Below, one piece after another: positions 18,391 to 26,190 of a stretch of 64,000 nucleotides of DNA. Positions within the stretch are counted from its first letter, which is position 1. Every line of letters starts with the position of its first letter. Under the pieces are notes generated by a model. That model searched no databases. It had not been told where the DNA came from and saw nothing but the letters and a program-made list of their open reading frames with translations. The position numbers and the translations under genes are program-made. Source of the stretch: Advenella mandrilli (GTDB lineage: Bacteria; Pseudomonadota; Gammaproteobacteria; Burkholderiales; Burkholderiaceae_B); the NCBI RefSeq assembly GCF_016595155.1, contig NZ_JAENGP010000003.1:124001-188000 (forward strand), written 5' to 3'.

Positions 18391-18798
18391 GTGAACCGCT
18401 GCAAAAACCGCTCTCTCCACTATGCCTTATGGGTTGTCCTCATCGCGATGACCCTGGCAGCGGTTTCACCTTCGGTTTCAGCCCTTTTACGCACAGAATC
18501 CAGCCTGCCATTTACCATCGAAATCTGCGATTCGTCAGGTAATGGCAAAACCCTGCTTGTTGACAGCACTTCCCCCAATCAGGATTCATCAATACACGAC
18601 ACAGACATTCACTGCCTGTTCTGCATTCTCTCCGAATTCCAGGCCGCCATTGTCTCGCTGGCCTGTATCCTGCTCCTCGGTTTTATCGTTCGGCAAACCA
18701 TTGCCATTGTTTACCACGAATGGCGTCTGATCATTCGCACTATCCGCTGGCGGCCCAACCGCAGCCAGGCTCCTCCTCAGTTTCCCCTGTTTTCCTGA
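18391..18798 (+). CDS. DUF2946-like small membrane protein
   Basis: A 135-residue protein with an N-terminal hydrophobic segment (about 12-32), an extracytoplasmic stretch and a second hydrophobic segment (about 84-104). Between them lies the motif HCLFC, typical of DUF2946 proteins, whose paired Cys and His suggest metal or haem contact. The assigned start is GTG; a TATTAT -10-like box at 18377-18382 would place the transcript start almost at that codon, so the real start may instead be ATG 18448. It lies 98 bases upstream of cydA on the same strand. A role in delivering a metal to, or assembling, the bd oxidase is possible but is inference only. Confidence 0.72.
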   Translation: MNRCKNRSLHYALWVVLIAMTLAAVSPSVSALLRTESSLPFTIEICDSSGNGKTLLVDSTSPNQDSSIHDTDIHCLFCILSEFQAAIVSLACILLLGFIVRQTIAIVYHEWRLIIRTIRWRPNRSQAPPQFPLFS

Positions 18799-18896
18799 CC
18801 AGAAAATTTTTCATTGCATTTATCAAGGTGAATGTCACGTCTGCTGACATACGCCCCCCCTTTCATTCCAGAAAAAGTTTCAAGGAGTAAATCCGC

Positions 18897-20444
18897 ATGG
18901 ATGAATTAGTTGACATATCCCGGCTGCAATTTGCATTGACAGCCATGTACCACTTCCTGTTCGTACCACTCACCATCGGCCTGGTATGGATTCTTGTTAT
19001 TATGGAATCCGCCTATGTCATGACCGGCAAGGTTATTTACAAGGACATGACCCAATTCTGGGGCAAACTTTTTGGCATCAACTTCGCCATTGGTGTCACT
19101 ACCGGCCTTACACTGGAATTCCAGTTTGGCACCAACTGGGCTTACTATTCCCATTACATGGGGGATATCTTCGGTGCCCCACTGGCCATTGAAGGCCTTA
19201 TGGCTTTCTTTTTAGAATCCACCTTTGTCGGCCTGTTCTTCTTTGGCTGGGAGCGCATGTCACGCAAGCAGCACCTGATGGTAACCATTTTAATGGCAGT
19301 CGGCAGTAACCTGTCCGCCCTGTGGATCCTGGTTGCCAATGGCTGGATGCAAAATCCTATCGGGGCCGAATTCAATTTTGAAAGCATGCGCATGGAAATG
19401 ACCAATTTCTGGACCGTTGTTCTCAACCCCGAAGCCCAGAACAAATTTGTGCATACGGTTTCGGCCGGTTATGTAACGGCATCCATGTTTGTGCTTGCCA
19501 TTTCCAGCTGGTATCTGCTAAGAAAACAAGACGTTGAATTTGCCAAGCGCAGTTTTCGTGTTGCCGCGGCTTTTGGCGTTGCCTCTATCCTGTCAGTCAT
19601 CGTACTTGGCGACGAATCAGGCTACTCTATTGGCAAAGCGCAAACAACCAAAATGGCCGCCATTGAAGCCATGTGGGAAACCGAACCGGCTCCCGCCCCC
19701 TTTTCCATTATTGCCTCTGTCAATGATGAGGAAATGAAAAACAACTGGGCAGTCAAAATCCCATGGGCCATGGGCCTGATTGGCACCCGCTCCACCACCG
19801 AAGTCATGCCCGGCATTCACGATATCCTCAAGGAAAATCACGCCCGCATCGAGTCCGGCCAACATGCAGTCGTTGCCCTGGACAAACTGCGTATCAACCG
19901 TGATGACCCTGAAGCTATGGAAATTTTCCTGAAACACCAGGACGATCTTGGTTTTGGCCTGCTGCTTAAACGCTACACCGACGATGTCTCGCTGGCCACC
20001 CCGGAAATGATTACCCTGGCAGCCAAAGACACCATTCCTGCCGTCAAACCCCTGTTCTGGACATTCCGCATTATGGTCGGCCTGGGCTTTTTCCTGCTCT
20101 TCGTATTTGCCGTTACTTTCTGGGCCACCCTCAAAGGCAATTTTGCCGAGAAAAAATGGTTGCTGAAATTGCTTATATTTTCCCTGCCATTACCCTGGAT
20201 CGCCTGCGAAATGGGCTGGTTCGTGGCCGAGTTCGGACGCCAGCCATGGACCGTGTATGGGGTCCTGCCCACCACCATCTCGGTTTCTTCGCTCAGTCCC
20301 GGCTCCGTGTATGGTTCTCTCATCGGATTCATCACTTTCTACACCATTTTTCTCATTGTTGAAATGTATCTTATGATCCGCTTCTCTAAACAAGGCCCCG
20401 GTAGCCTGGGCACCGGTCGCTATGTCCATGAGCCTAAACACTAA
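18897..20444 (+). CDS. cydA: Cytochrome bd ubiquinol oxidase subunit I
   Basis: A 515-residue integral membrane protein and the haem-bearing subunit of the high-affinity quinol oxidase. His19 in the first helix (ALTAMYHFLF) is the haem ligand for b595, and the His in KFVHTVSAGY is an axial ligand of b558. The GRQPW signature lies in EFGRQPWTVYGVLPT. The quinol loop between helices 6 and 7 is long (about residues 255-390), as in the E. coli L-type enzyme and unlike the short cyanide-insensitive type. AAGGAG precedes the ATG. cydB and cydX follow. Confidence 0.97.
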   Translation: MDELVDISRLQFALTAMYHFLFVPLTIGLVWILVIMESAYVMTGKVIYKDMTQFWGKLFGINFAIGVTTGLTLEFQFGTNWAYYSHYMGDIFGAPLAIEGLMAFFLESTFVGLFFFGWERMSRKQHLMVTILMAVGSNLSALWILVANGWMQNPIGAEFNFESMRMEMTNFWTVVLNPEAQNKFVHTVSAGYVTASMFVLAISSWYLLRKQDVEFAKRSFRVAAAFGVASILSVIVLGDESGYSIGKAQTTKMAAIEAMWETEPAPAPFSIIASVNDEEMKNNWAVKIPWAMGLIGTRSTTEVMPGIHDILKENHARIESGQHAVVALDKLRINRDDPEAMEIFLKHQDDLGFGLLLKRYTDDVSLATPEMITLAAKDTIPAVKPLFWTFRIMVGLGFFLLFVFAVTFWATLKGNFAEKKWLLKLLIFSLPLPWIACEMGWFVAEFGRQPWTVYGVLPTTISVSSLSPGSVYGSLIGFITFYTIFLIVEMYLMIRFSKQGPGSLGTGRYVHEPKH

Positions 20445-20455
20445 GGAGCCACACT

Positions 20456-21604
20456 ATGGAAAACCTCATTGATTATGAAATTCTAAAATTCATCTGGTGG
20501 CTGTTGATTGGTGTCCTGCTTGTCGGGTTTGCCATCATGGACGGCCATGACATGGGCGTAGGCACACTGCTTCCTTTTGTAGGTAAAACCGATGAAGAAC
20601 GCCGTGCCATCATTAACACGGTCGCTCCTCACTGGGATGGCAACCAGGTCTGGTTCATTACAGCCGGCGGTGCCATTTTTGCGGCCTGGCCCATGATTTA
20701 CGCTTCCGCATTCTCGGGCTTTTACTGGGCCATGATGGCGGTGTTATGGGCCATGTTTTTCCGCCCGGTCGGTTTTGACTATCGCAGTAAATTAAGCAAT
20801 CCCACCTGGCGCAAAACCTGGGATTGGGGGATTTTTGTAGGTAGTTTCATTCCTCCGGTCATTTTTGGAGTGGCCTTTGGCAACCTGTTGCTTGGCGTGC
20901 CCTTTGAATACACCCAATCCCTTAACCCTGTTTATTCAGGTAGTTTCTGGGCCCTGCTTAACCCCTTCGCCCTGCTTTGCGGTGTTGTTGCCAGTGCCAT
21001 GGTCACTTTCCACGGTGCCATTTACCTGATGCACCGCACCAAAGACCCGATCTATTCCCGCGCGCAATCATGGATGACCATCAGTGGCCTGGTTACGGTA
21101 GTTTGTTTTACCCTGGCCGGAATCTGGGTGGCCTTCGGCATTGACGGCTATCGCATTACCTCTGTCGTCAATCTGGCGGCCAGCCCCGACCCCTTAACCA
21201 AGGAAGTGGTGCGTGAAACCGGTGCTTGGCTGGCCAACTACCAACGCTGGCCCTTAATCATTCTGGTTCCAGTCCTGGGCTATGTTGGCATTCTGGGTGC
21301 CCTGTGGCTGGCCAAAAAAGGCAAAACCTTTGCAGCGTTCTTTGTATCCGCGCTAGGCATTACAGGTGTTATTGGTACTGCTGGTGTTTCCATGTTCCCG
21401 TTCATGATGCCTTCATCAAGCCATCTGGCATCCAGCCTGACCGTCTGGGACAGTTCTTCCAGCCATTTCACCCTGTTTGTCATGCTGATTGCAGTCGTTA
21501 TCTTCATGCCACTCATTGTGTTATATACCCGCTGGGCTTACAGCATCATGAGAGGAAAAGTAACCACGGCCTATATCCGTGAAAATAAACATTCCGTTTA
21601 CTAA
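20456..21604 (+). CDS. cydB: Cytochrome bd ubiquinol oxidase subunit II
   Basis: A 382-residue membrane protein with about nine hydrophobic helices that pairs with CydA. The N-terminal YEILKFIWWLLIGVLLVGFA and DGHDMGVGTLLPFV (quinol/proton channel region) followed by APHWDGNQVW are family signatures. It starts 11 bases after cydA and is followed by cydX after 24 bases. All three share the transcript that ends at 21782-21811. Confidence 0.97.
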   Translation: MENLIDYEILKFIWWLLIGVLLVGFAIMDGHDMGVGTLLPFVGKTDEERRAIINTVAPHWDGNQVWFITAGGAIFAAWPMIYASAFSGFYWAMMAVLWAMFFRPVGFDYRSKLSNPTWRKTWDWGIFVGSFIPPVIFGVAFGNLLLGVPFEYTQSLNPVYSGSFWALLNPFALLCGVVASAMVTFHGAIYLMHRTKDPIYSRAQSWMTISGLVTVVCFTLAGIWVAFGIDGYRITSVVNLAASPDPLTKEVVRETGAWLANYQRWPLIILVPVLGYVGILGALWLAKKGKTFAAFFVSALGITGVIGTAGVSMFPFMMPSSSHLASSLTVWDSSSSHFTLFVMLIAVVIFMPLIVLYTRWAYSIMRGKVTTAYIRENKHSVY

Positions 21605-21628
21605 ACCATATTTTTACTGGAGTTTACT

Positions 21629-21742
21629 ATGTGGTATTTTGCCTGGACATTGGGCCTTGGGTTTGCCGTTGCCCTGGCCATCCTGAATGTACTTTGGGGT
21701 GAATACGAACCCGATCGCCTGAAAAGCAAACAGGAAGGTTAA
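21629..21742 (+). CDS. cydX: Cytochrome bd oxidase small subunit CydX
   Basis: A 37-residue single-helix protein read directly from the sequence: it starts MWYFAWTLGLGFAVALAILN and ends with a charged tail including EYEPDRLK. The MWYFAW start, the WGE motif after the helix and the location directly after cydB match CydX/YbgT, which stabilises the haems of the bd oxidase. A CTGGAG Shine-Dalgarno lies eight bases upstream of the ATG. A strong terminator follows at 21782. Confidence 0.95.
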   Translation: MWYFAWTLGLGFAVALAILNVLWGEYEPDRLKSKQEG

Positions 21743-21781
21743 ACAAACCGTGGCAGGCCAGGCCGAAATGGCCGCTGCCAG

Positions 21782-21811
21782 AAAAAGGCCGGTCTTGCAC
21801 CGGCCTTTTTC
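21782..21811 (+). terminator. Bidirectional Rho-independent terminator after cydX
   Basis: A perfect eleven-base-pair stem AAAAAGGCCGG/CCGGCCTTTTT (21782-21792 with 21800-21810) with a seven-base loop. The flanking A- and T-runs let it also serve the convergent amidase gene ending at 21910. Confidence 0.92.
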
Positions 21812-21909
21812 AATTACATTTAAAATTAAAGATATTTTTTTAAATAAAGTTAAATTTATTATTACACCAAAACCCAACATTTGGGCTTACTGTAAAAATT
21901 ACGTTTACC

Positions 21910-22734
21910 TTAAAACCGTCTATTTTCAAGGCAAGGCAGAATACTTCTGACCTGTTGTAGCCTGCCTTTTTCCAATACATGTACCGCCAGCCCCGGCTGG
22001 TCGGCACAACCGGCAAGCACACTGCCCATCGGGTCTATGATCATGCTGTTGCCAGTGCAACGGGTGGCTGTCTGCCCCGAAGCCAATACATAACTGGTGT
22101 TTTCAATGGCCCGCGCCCTAAGCAGGATTTCCCAATGATTTTCCTTGTAAGGCCCGGCAATCCAGGCGGCACTAACCGAAATAACATCGGCCCCCTTGAC
22201 CGCCAGGGCACGGGACAGTTCGGGAAAGCGAAGATCATAGCAATTAACCAGGCCAATCGTAAAATCTTTAATCTTGAACAAACCAAGTTCTGAACCGTCT
22301 GACTTGATATCACCCGGTTTGACCTTGTCAGATTCCTTGAAATTGAAAGCATCATAAACATGCAGTTTGGTATAGCGGACAATCACCTCACCCTGGGCAT
22401 TAATCACCAGCAACTGGTTAGTAACCCGCTCTTCAGCCGGATCATCGCTTAAGCTAAGCACGCCCACGATAATATTCATTTGGTGGCTGCGTGCCAGGCT
22501 CTGCATGAACTCAATAAAACCCGGAGAGTGCAGTTGGGCAACATTCCTTAAGGTTGGCAAGTCAGAACCAAACGAACACATGGCCGCCTCGGGAAAAACC
22601 AGTAGCTCGGTACCATGGGCAACGGCCTGTTCCGTCAGGTCCTGGATGTATTTTTTATTTGCCGTAATATCATTCACGGCAGGAAATTGTGCCACAGCCA
22701 CTTTCAGGCGGGAAAAATCAGCAGTCAAAGTCAT
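21910..22734 (-). CDS. Nitrilase-superfamily carbon-nitrogen hydrolase
   Basis: A 274-residue amidase. The catalytic triad is visible: Glu49 (FPEAAMCS), Lys123 (YTKLHVYDAF) and Cys165 (NCYDLRFPEL). The sequence around them resembles omega-amidase/deaminated glutathione amidase types acting on small omega-amides in the cytoplasm. The start at 22734 has GAGGA very close upstream; the frame stays open about 100 bases further, but that stretch runs through an IS200/IS605-like hairpin and is unlikely to be coding. It is monocistronic. Confidence 0.9.
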   Translation of the reverse strand: MTLTADFSRLKVAVAQFPAVNDITANKKYIQDLTEQAVAHGTELLVFPEAAMCSFGSDLPTLRNVAQLHSPGFIEFMQSLARSHQMNIIVGVLSLSDDPAEERVTNQLLVINAQGEVIVRYTKLHVYDAFNFKESDKVKPGDIKSDGSELGLFKIKDFTIGLVNCYDLRFPELSRALAVKGADVISVSAAWIAGPYKENHWEILLRARAIENTSYVLASGQTATRCTGNSMIIDPMGSVLAGCADQPGLAVHVLEKGRLQQVRSILPCLENRRF

Positions 22735-22760
22735 ATTCCTCACAAAATTTCTGGGATTAA

Positions 22761-22801
22761 CGCATTTATATCCCCGCCCGAGTGGGCGAGGGTTTACGCG
22801 G
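22761..22801 (-). mobile_element. Orphan IS200/IS605-like end hairpin, copy 1
   Basis: A hairpin with an eight-base-pair stem, a four-base loop and a single bulged A (22772-22792; loop 22780-22783, bulge 22789). On the minus strand it is preceded by CCGCGTAAACC and followed by GATATAAATGCG. Such bulged GC-rich hairpins mark the ends of IS200/IS605-family transposons and the 3' part of TnpB guide RNAs. No tnpA or tnpB reading frame is nearby. It lies 27 bases upstream of the amidase start codon. Confidence 0.5.
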
Positions 22802-22929
22802 TTTTTGCTCATTATGCACCAGATTACCTGCATTGAAAAAAACGGGCACTCGCGTCAAAAAAACGGCACCCGCTTCGTATTAATCCATGAGCGGCATGAC
22901 AAGCCTGTTTCACCGTGTACACTATCCCG

Positions 22930-22967
22930 TTGACTTCCTCCCCTCCCTAACGGAAGGGGTCTTACGG
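22930..22967 (-). mobile_element. Orphan IS200/IS605-like right-end hairpin, copy 2
   Basis: A second hairpin with a seven-base-pair stem and a bulged A (22940-22959, bulge 22954). On the minus strand it is preceded by CCGTAAGA and followed by AGGAAGTCAA (22939-22930), the kind of sequence found at right ends of IS200/IS605-family elements ending in TCAA. The two hairpins share the left-flank pattern CCG..TAA and lie about 150 bases apart without a transposase gene. They may be decayed ends, a tiny non-autonomous element, or an exapted RNA structure. Confidence 0.5.
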
Positions 22968-23011
22968 CAAATTTATGATAAACAAACCAGCCTCTTAACG
23001 GAATCCCTGCA

Positions 23012-23893
23012 TTGAATACCACCAAACATATTTTAATTGCCGGATGCGGAGATCTTGGTCTGCGTACCGCGCAATTGCTGCTGCAGCAAGGCCATGTGGT
23101 TTATGGATTAAGAAGAAGCCCACCCGGCCCGCTCACTCCCCAGAAAAAAACGGCGTCGCCAATAACATGGATACAGGCTGACTTATGCCAGACAGGCATC
23201 CACACACCCTTACCTGAAAAAATCAGCACTATTATCTATTGCCCCACCCCAGCGCAAAGAACCGAAACCGCCTATCGGGCCATTTTCATCCAGGGGCTGA
23301 ATAACTTGCTGGGCACCTTGGACACCACCTGGCTTGAACGCCTTGTTTTCATTTCTTCCAGTGCGGTTTATGGCGAGCATCATGGGAATTGGGTAAATGA
23401 AAAAACACCCCTGTTGCCGCTGGGGGTAAATGGCCGGGTTTTGCAAGAAGCAGAACAACAATTGCATACACTGCCTTATGAAACCGTTGTATTGCGGCTG
23501 TCCGGTCTTTATGGCCCCGAAAAGCAACAACTTCTTGAACGGATTCGCGCTGGCCAGACCCGCGTACCCCGCCATGAAACGTATTACGCCAATCGCATTC
23601 ATCTTGAAGACGCGGCCGCTGCGATTGTGCATTGCCTGACTTTACCCCAACCGGCACCCTGTTATCTGGTTAACGACAACACCCCCTTGCCGATAGACGA
23701 ACTGTACGATTGGCTGGCAAGCGCCATGCAGGTTCCCTGCCCGCCAGAGGGCGCACCACCGGCCGGCATTGGCAACAAAAGACTGAGTAATACATTACTG
23801 CTGGAAAGCGGTTTTCGCCTGCGCTGGCCCAATACCAAACAGGGGTACACGGCCTTGTTAAATGAACAACGATCAAATGAACAGCAAGTATAA
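23012..23893 (+). CDS. NAD-dependent epimerase/dehydratase family protein (YeeZ-like)
   Basis: A 293-residue extended short-chain dehydrogenase. The nucleotide-binding glycines are in IAGCGDLGLRTAQLL (8-22), followed by YGLRRSP, whose basic residues suggest NADP. The active-site region shows VFISSSAVYGEHHGNWVNE (SSSAVYG), although the usual YxxxK is not clear. The start is TTG, since no ATG fits, with GGA ten bases upstream. The family includes sugar-nucleotide epimerases and proteins of unknown function; the substrate cannot be inferred from the neighbours. Confidence 0.85.
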   Translation: MNTTKHILIAGCGDLGLRTAQLLLQQGHVVYGLRRSPPGPLTPQKKTASPITWIQADLCQTGIHTPLPEKISTIIYCPTPAQRTETAYRAIFIQGLNNLLGTLDTTWLERLVFISSSAVYGEHHGNWVNEKTPLLPLGVNGRVLQEAEQQLHTLPYETVVLRLSGLYGPEKQQLLERIRAGQTRVPRHETYYANRIHLEDAAAAIVHCLTLPQPAPCYLVNDNTPLPIDELYDWLASAMQVPCPPEGAPPAGIGNKRLSNTLLLESGFRLRWPNTKQGYTALLNEQRSNEQQV

Positions 23894-23894
23894 A

Positions 23895-23940
23895 TTTTAA
23901 ATTTAAATTAAATTTAAAACAAGTATTACTTTAAAGTAAT
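23895..23940. terminator. AT-only inverted repeats between convergent genes
   Basis: TTTTAAATTT and AAATTTAAAA (23895-23904 and 23910-23919) form a ten-base-pair stem around a five-base loop. A perfect 16-base palindrome ATTACTTTAAAGTAAT follows at 23925-23940. They fill the gap between the convergent epimerase-like gene and pbpC. The stems contain almost no G or C, so they would be weak terminators. Confidence 0.4.
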
Positions 23941-23958
23941 TCAGCCAGGCCGGGTTTC

Positions 23959-26187
23959 TTATTTGGCAAGACGGGCACCACGAACCTGAATGACCACCGC
24001 ATCAATCACCTGGTTTTTTTCGTCCCTGATTTCCACCCGGTGGCGGCCCGGCAAGGGTAACCAGGCATAAGGATTGGCACTGCCCAAATACTGGCCGTTC
24101 ACATACCAGCTCACCGTTTGCGTTACCCGCCCGGCCGTATTGCCGGCACGCAACATCAGGCGCTGGTTATCGGCCGGAATGTCAGGATCAAGGGCAATAA
24201 TGGTGGCATGGGCCGGATGACTGATAAACAGCGGCTGGACTTGCCCCGACTGCAATGAAGTGGCCAGGGCAACCCGCGAAAACTCGGTCCCTGCCAAAAA
24301 ATATTCGGTGCGTGAAGGCTCCAGCCCCTGTTCAAACACCACCTGTTGGGCCACCACGCCCACCGGCATGGCAGGCGCCTTGCTTGGCCGGTGCTGGTGC
24401 AAATACCCCATCACATCATGCCAAATCGGCCCGGCCCCTGAAACACCGGTAATGTCATGCATGCTGGCACCACTGCTGTTGCCCACCCAAACGCCAACGG
24501 TATAATCCTGCGACCAACCAACCGTCCAGTTATCACGCATGTCTTTGCTGGTCCCTGTTTTCACGGCACTCCAGAAGGGGGTGCTTAGGGAACTGTCCAG
24601 CCCAAACGTGCGCGCACGTGCCTGGCGGTCTGACAACATATGAGCAATGATCCAGGCGGCTGGGGCAGAAACCAGCGGTTTGCCAGACACGGGTGCCGCA
24701 TTTTCCACCCCCGGAATAGCCCAATTTACCTCGCTGTACCGCCCACCGTTGGCCAGCGCCCGAAACGCATTACTCAGGCTTAGCAGGGATACCTCGGCAC
24801 TGCCCAGCGCAAGGCTGTATCCGTAGTAATCGCCTGATTGTTCCAGCGGCAGGCCAAAACTGCTTAACAAATGCTGGAAGGCATCGGGCGTTACCATGGT
24901 TAAGGTGCGAACCGCCGGAATATTCAGGGAAGAAGCCAGTGCTACCCTGACACTAACCCAACCAGAATACTGCCGGTCATAATTTTGCGGTACATACAGG
25001 CCCGAGCCAGTGGCCAGATTAACCGGGCTGTCATCCAGCAAGGAGGCACCGGTCAGGCGCTGCTGGTCGATAGCCTGTGCATACAGAAACGGTTTCAGGG
25101 TTGAACCCGCCTGACGCAGGGCCCGCGCATGATCCACATGAACCGCGCTGGCCAAATCGGCCGAAGAGCCAATATAGGCCAGGATGTTGCCCGTACGGTT
25201 GTCCAGCACGACAACGGCGGCATCATTGGCATTATGCTTTTGCAAAGGCTTAAGATTACGCTGGATGCTTTGCAAGGCATAAACCTGCAAATCACGATTT
25301 AGCGTACTGCTAATGGTGGCAGGCATGGCTTGCCCGCTTTCTTTATACAGGCTAAGCAACTGGCTGGCATAATGCGGGGCCAGCACCGGCTCATCCAGGC
25401 TGACATGGTGTTGATTGGCCAGGTAATGCCCGACAAAACGATCCAGATAATCACAATCCTGCGTGAATGCCTGCCGCCGCAAAATGCCACAGGCACGCTG
25501 GGTAACCGTTTGCGCCGAAGCATTGGGGGCTCGCAAAAGCGCTGCCAGCATGGCACCTTCACGGTGGTCGATACCGGCAGGATATTTCTGCAACAAGGCA
25601 CGGGACGCGCTGTCAATACCCGTTAATTCTCCGCGAAACGACACCAGATTCAGATAAGCTTCAAGTATCTGGGCTTTGCTCCAGAGTTGTTCCAGTGCCT
25701 GGGCCATGATGATCTGCCGGGCTTTTTGCCGATAAGTGCGGGTTCGTTTTTGCCGGAAAAGGCGCTCATCCAGAAGACCCACCAGCTGCATGCTTAACGT
25801 TGAAGCCCCACCACTATGACCTTCAAACAGGCGTTTATAGGCCGCCCCCAGCAAGGCCTGGGAGTCTACCCCGTGATGGGCATAAAACCGCTTATCTTCA
25901 GAAACCATCAAGGCATCCAGCATGGCTGGAGAAATATCCTCAATCGCAGTCCATTCACCCCGCCGTTCCCGGAAATCCTGCCGCTGCTGCTGCAGCAGAT
26001 GACCCTGCGCATCCAGCAGCGCCACATACGACGAGCGATAACCTGCCTTGAGCGTCTCAAAAGAGGGTACTTCCTGCTGCGCCACCATTAGGCGCATCAG
26101 GAAAAAGGCCAGCGCCATCACCGCCACTGCGGTCATGGCGCACCAGCCCAGGATACGCCAGCCAGGCCGCCTCGATTGCAACCCCAT
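23959..26187 (-). CDS. pbpC: Penicillin-binding protein 1C
   Basis: A 742-residue bifunctional peptidoglycan synthase with an N-terminal membrane anchor (about 12-33), a glycosyltransferase domain with catalytic Glu97 in SEDKRFYAHHGVD, and a transpeptidase domain with nucleophile Ser362 in AGSTLKPF and a later VKTGTSKD. The C-terminus (about 640-742) is the BiPBP_C beta domain specific to PBP1C. It lies three bases after the alpha-2-macroglobulin stop; this pairing is conserved in many proteobacteria, where PBP1C is thought to repair walls breached by proteases trapped by its partner. Confidence 0.96.
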   Translation of the reverse strand: MGLQSRRPGWRILGWCAMTAVAVMALAFFLMRLMVAQQEVPSFETLKAGYRSSYVALLDAQGHLLQQQRQDFRERRGEWTAIEDISPAMLDALMVSEDKRFYAHHGVDSQALLGAAYKRLFEGHSGGASTLSMQLVGLLDERLFRQKRTRTYRQKARQIIMAQALEQLWSKAQILEAYLNLVSFRGELTGIDSASRALLQKYPAGIDHREGAMLAALLRAPNASAQTVTQRACGILRRQAFTQDCDYLDRFVGHYLANQHHVSLDEPVLAPHYASQLLSLYKESGQAMPATISSTLNRDLQVYALQSIQRNLKPLQKHNANDAAVVVLDNRTGNILAYIGSSADLASAVHVDHARALRQAGSTLKPFLYAQAIDQQRLTGASLLDDSPVNLATGSGLYVPQNYDRQYSGWVSVRVALASSLNIPAVRTLTMVTPDAFQHLLSSFGLPLEQSGDYYGYSLALGSAEVSLLSLSNAFRALANGGRYSEVNWAIPGVENAAPVSGKPLVSAPAAWIIAHMLSDRQARARTFGLDSSLSTPFWSAVKTGTSKDMRDNWTVGWSQDYTVGVWVGNSSGASMHDITGVSGAGPIWHDVMGYLHQHRPSKAPAMPVGVVAQQVVFEQGLEPSRTEYFLAGTEFSRVALATSLQSGQVQPLFISHPAHATIIALDPDIPADNQRLMLRAGNTAGRVTQTVSWYVNGQYLGSANPYAWLPLPGRHRVEIRDEKNQVIDAVVIQVRGARLAK

Positions 26188-26190
26188 ACT

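Noticed and set aside
18814-18826. FNR-like TTGCATTTATCAA upstream of cydA
   Set aside because: The spacer between half-sites is three bases instead of four, and no promoter elements at fitting distance were seen, so it was not called.
22735-22833. N-terminal extension of the amidase through the hairpin
   Set aside because: The open frame crosses an IS200/IS605-like hairpin and adds residues unlike the family; the shorter ATG at 22734 begins at the conserved domain.
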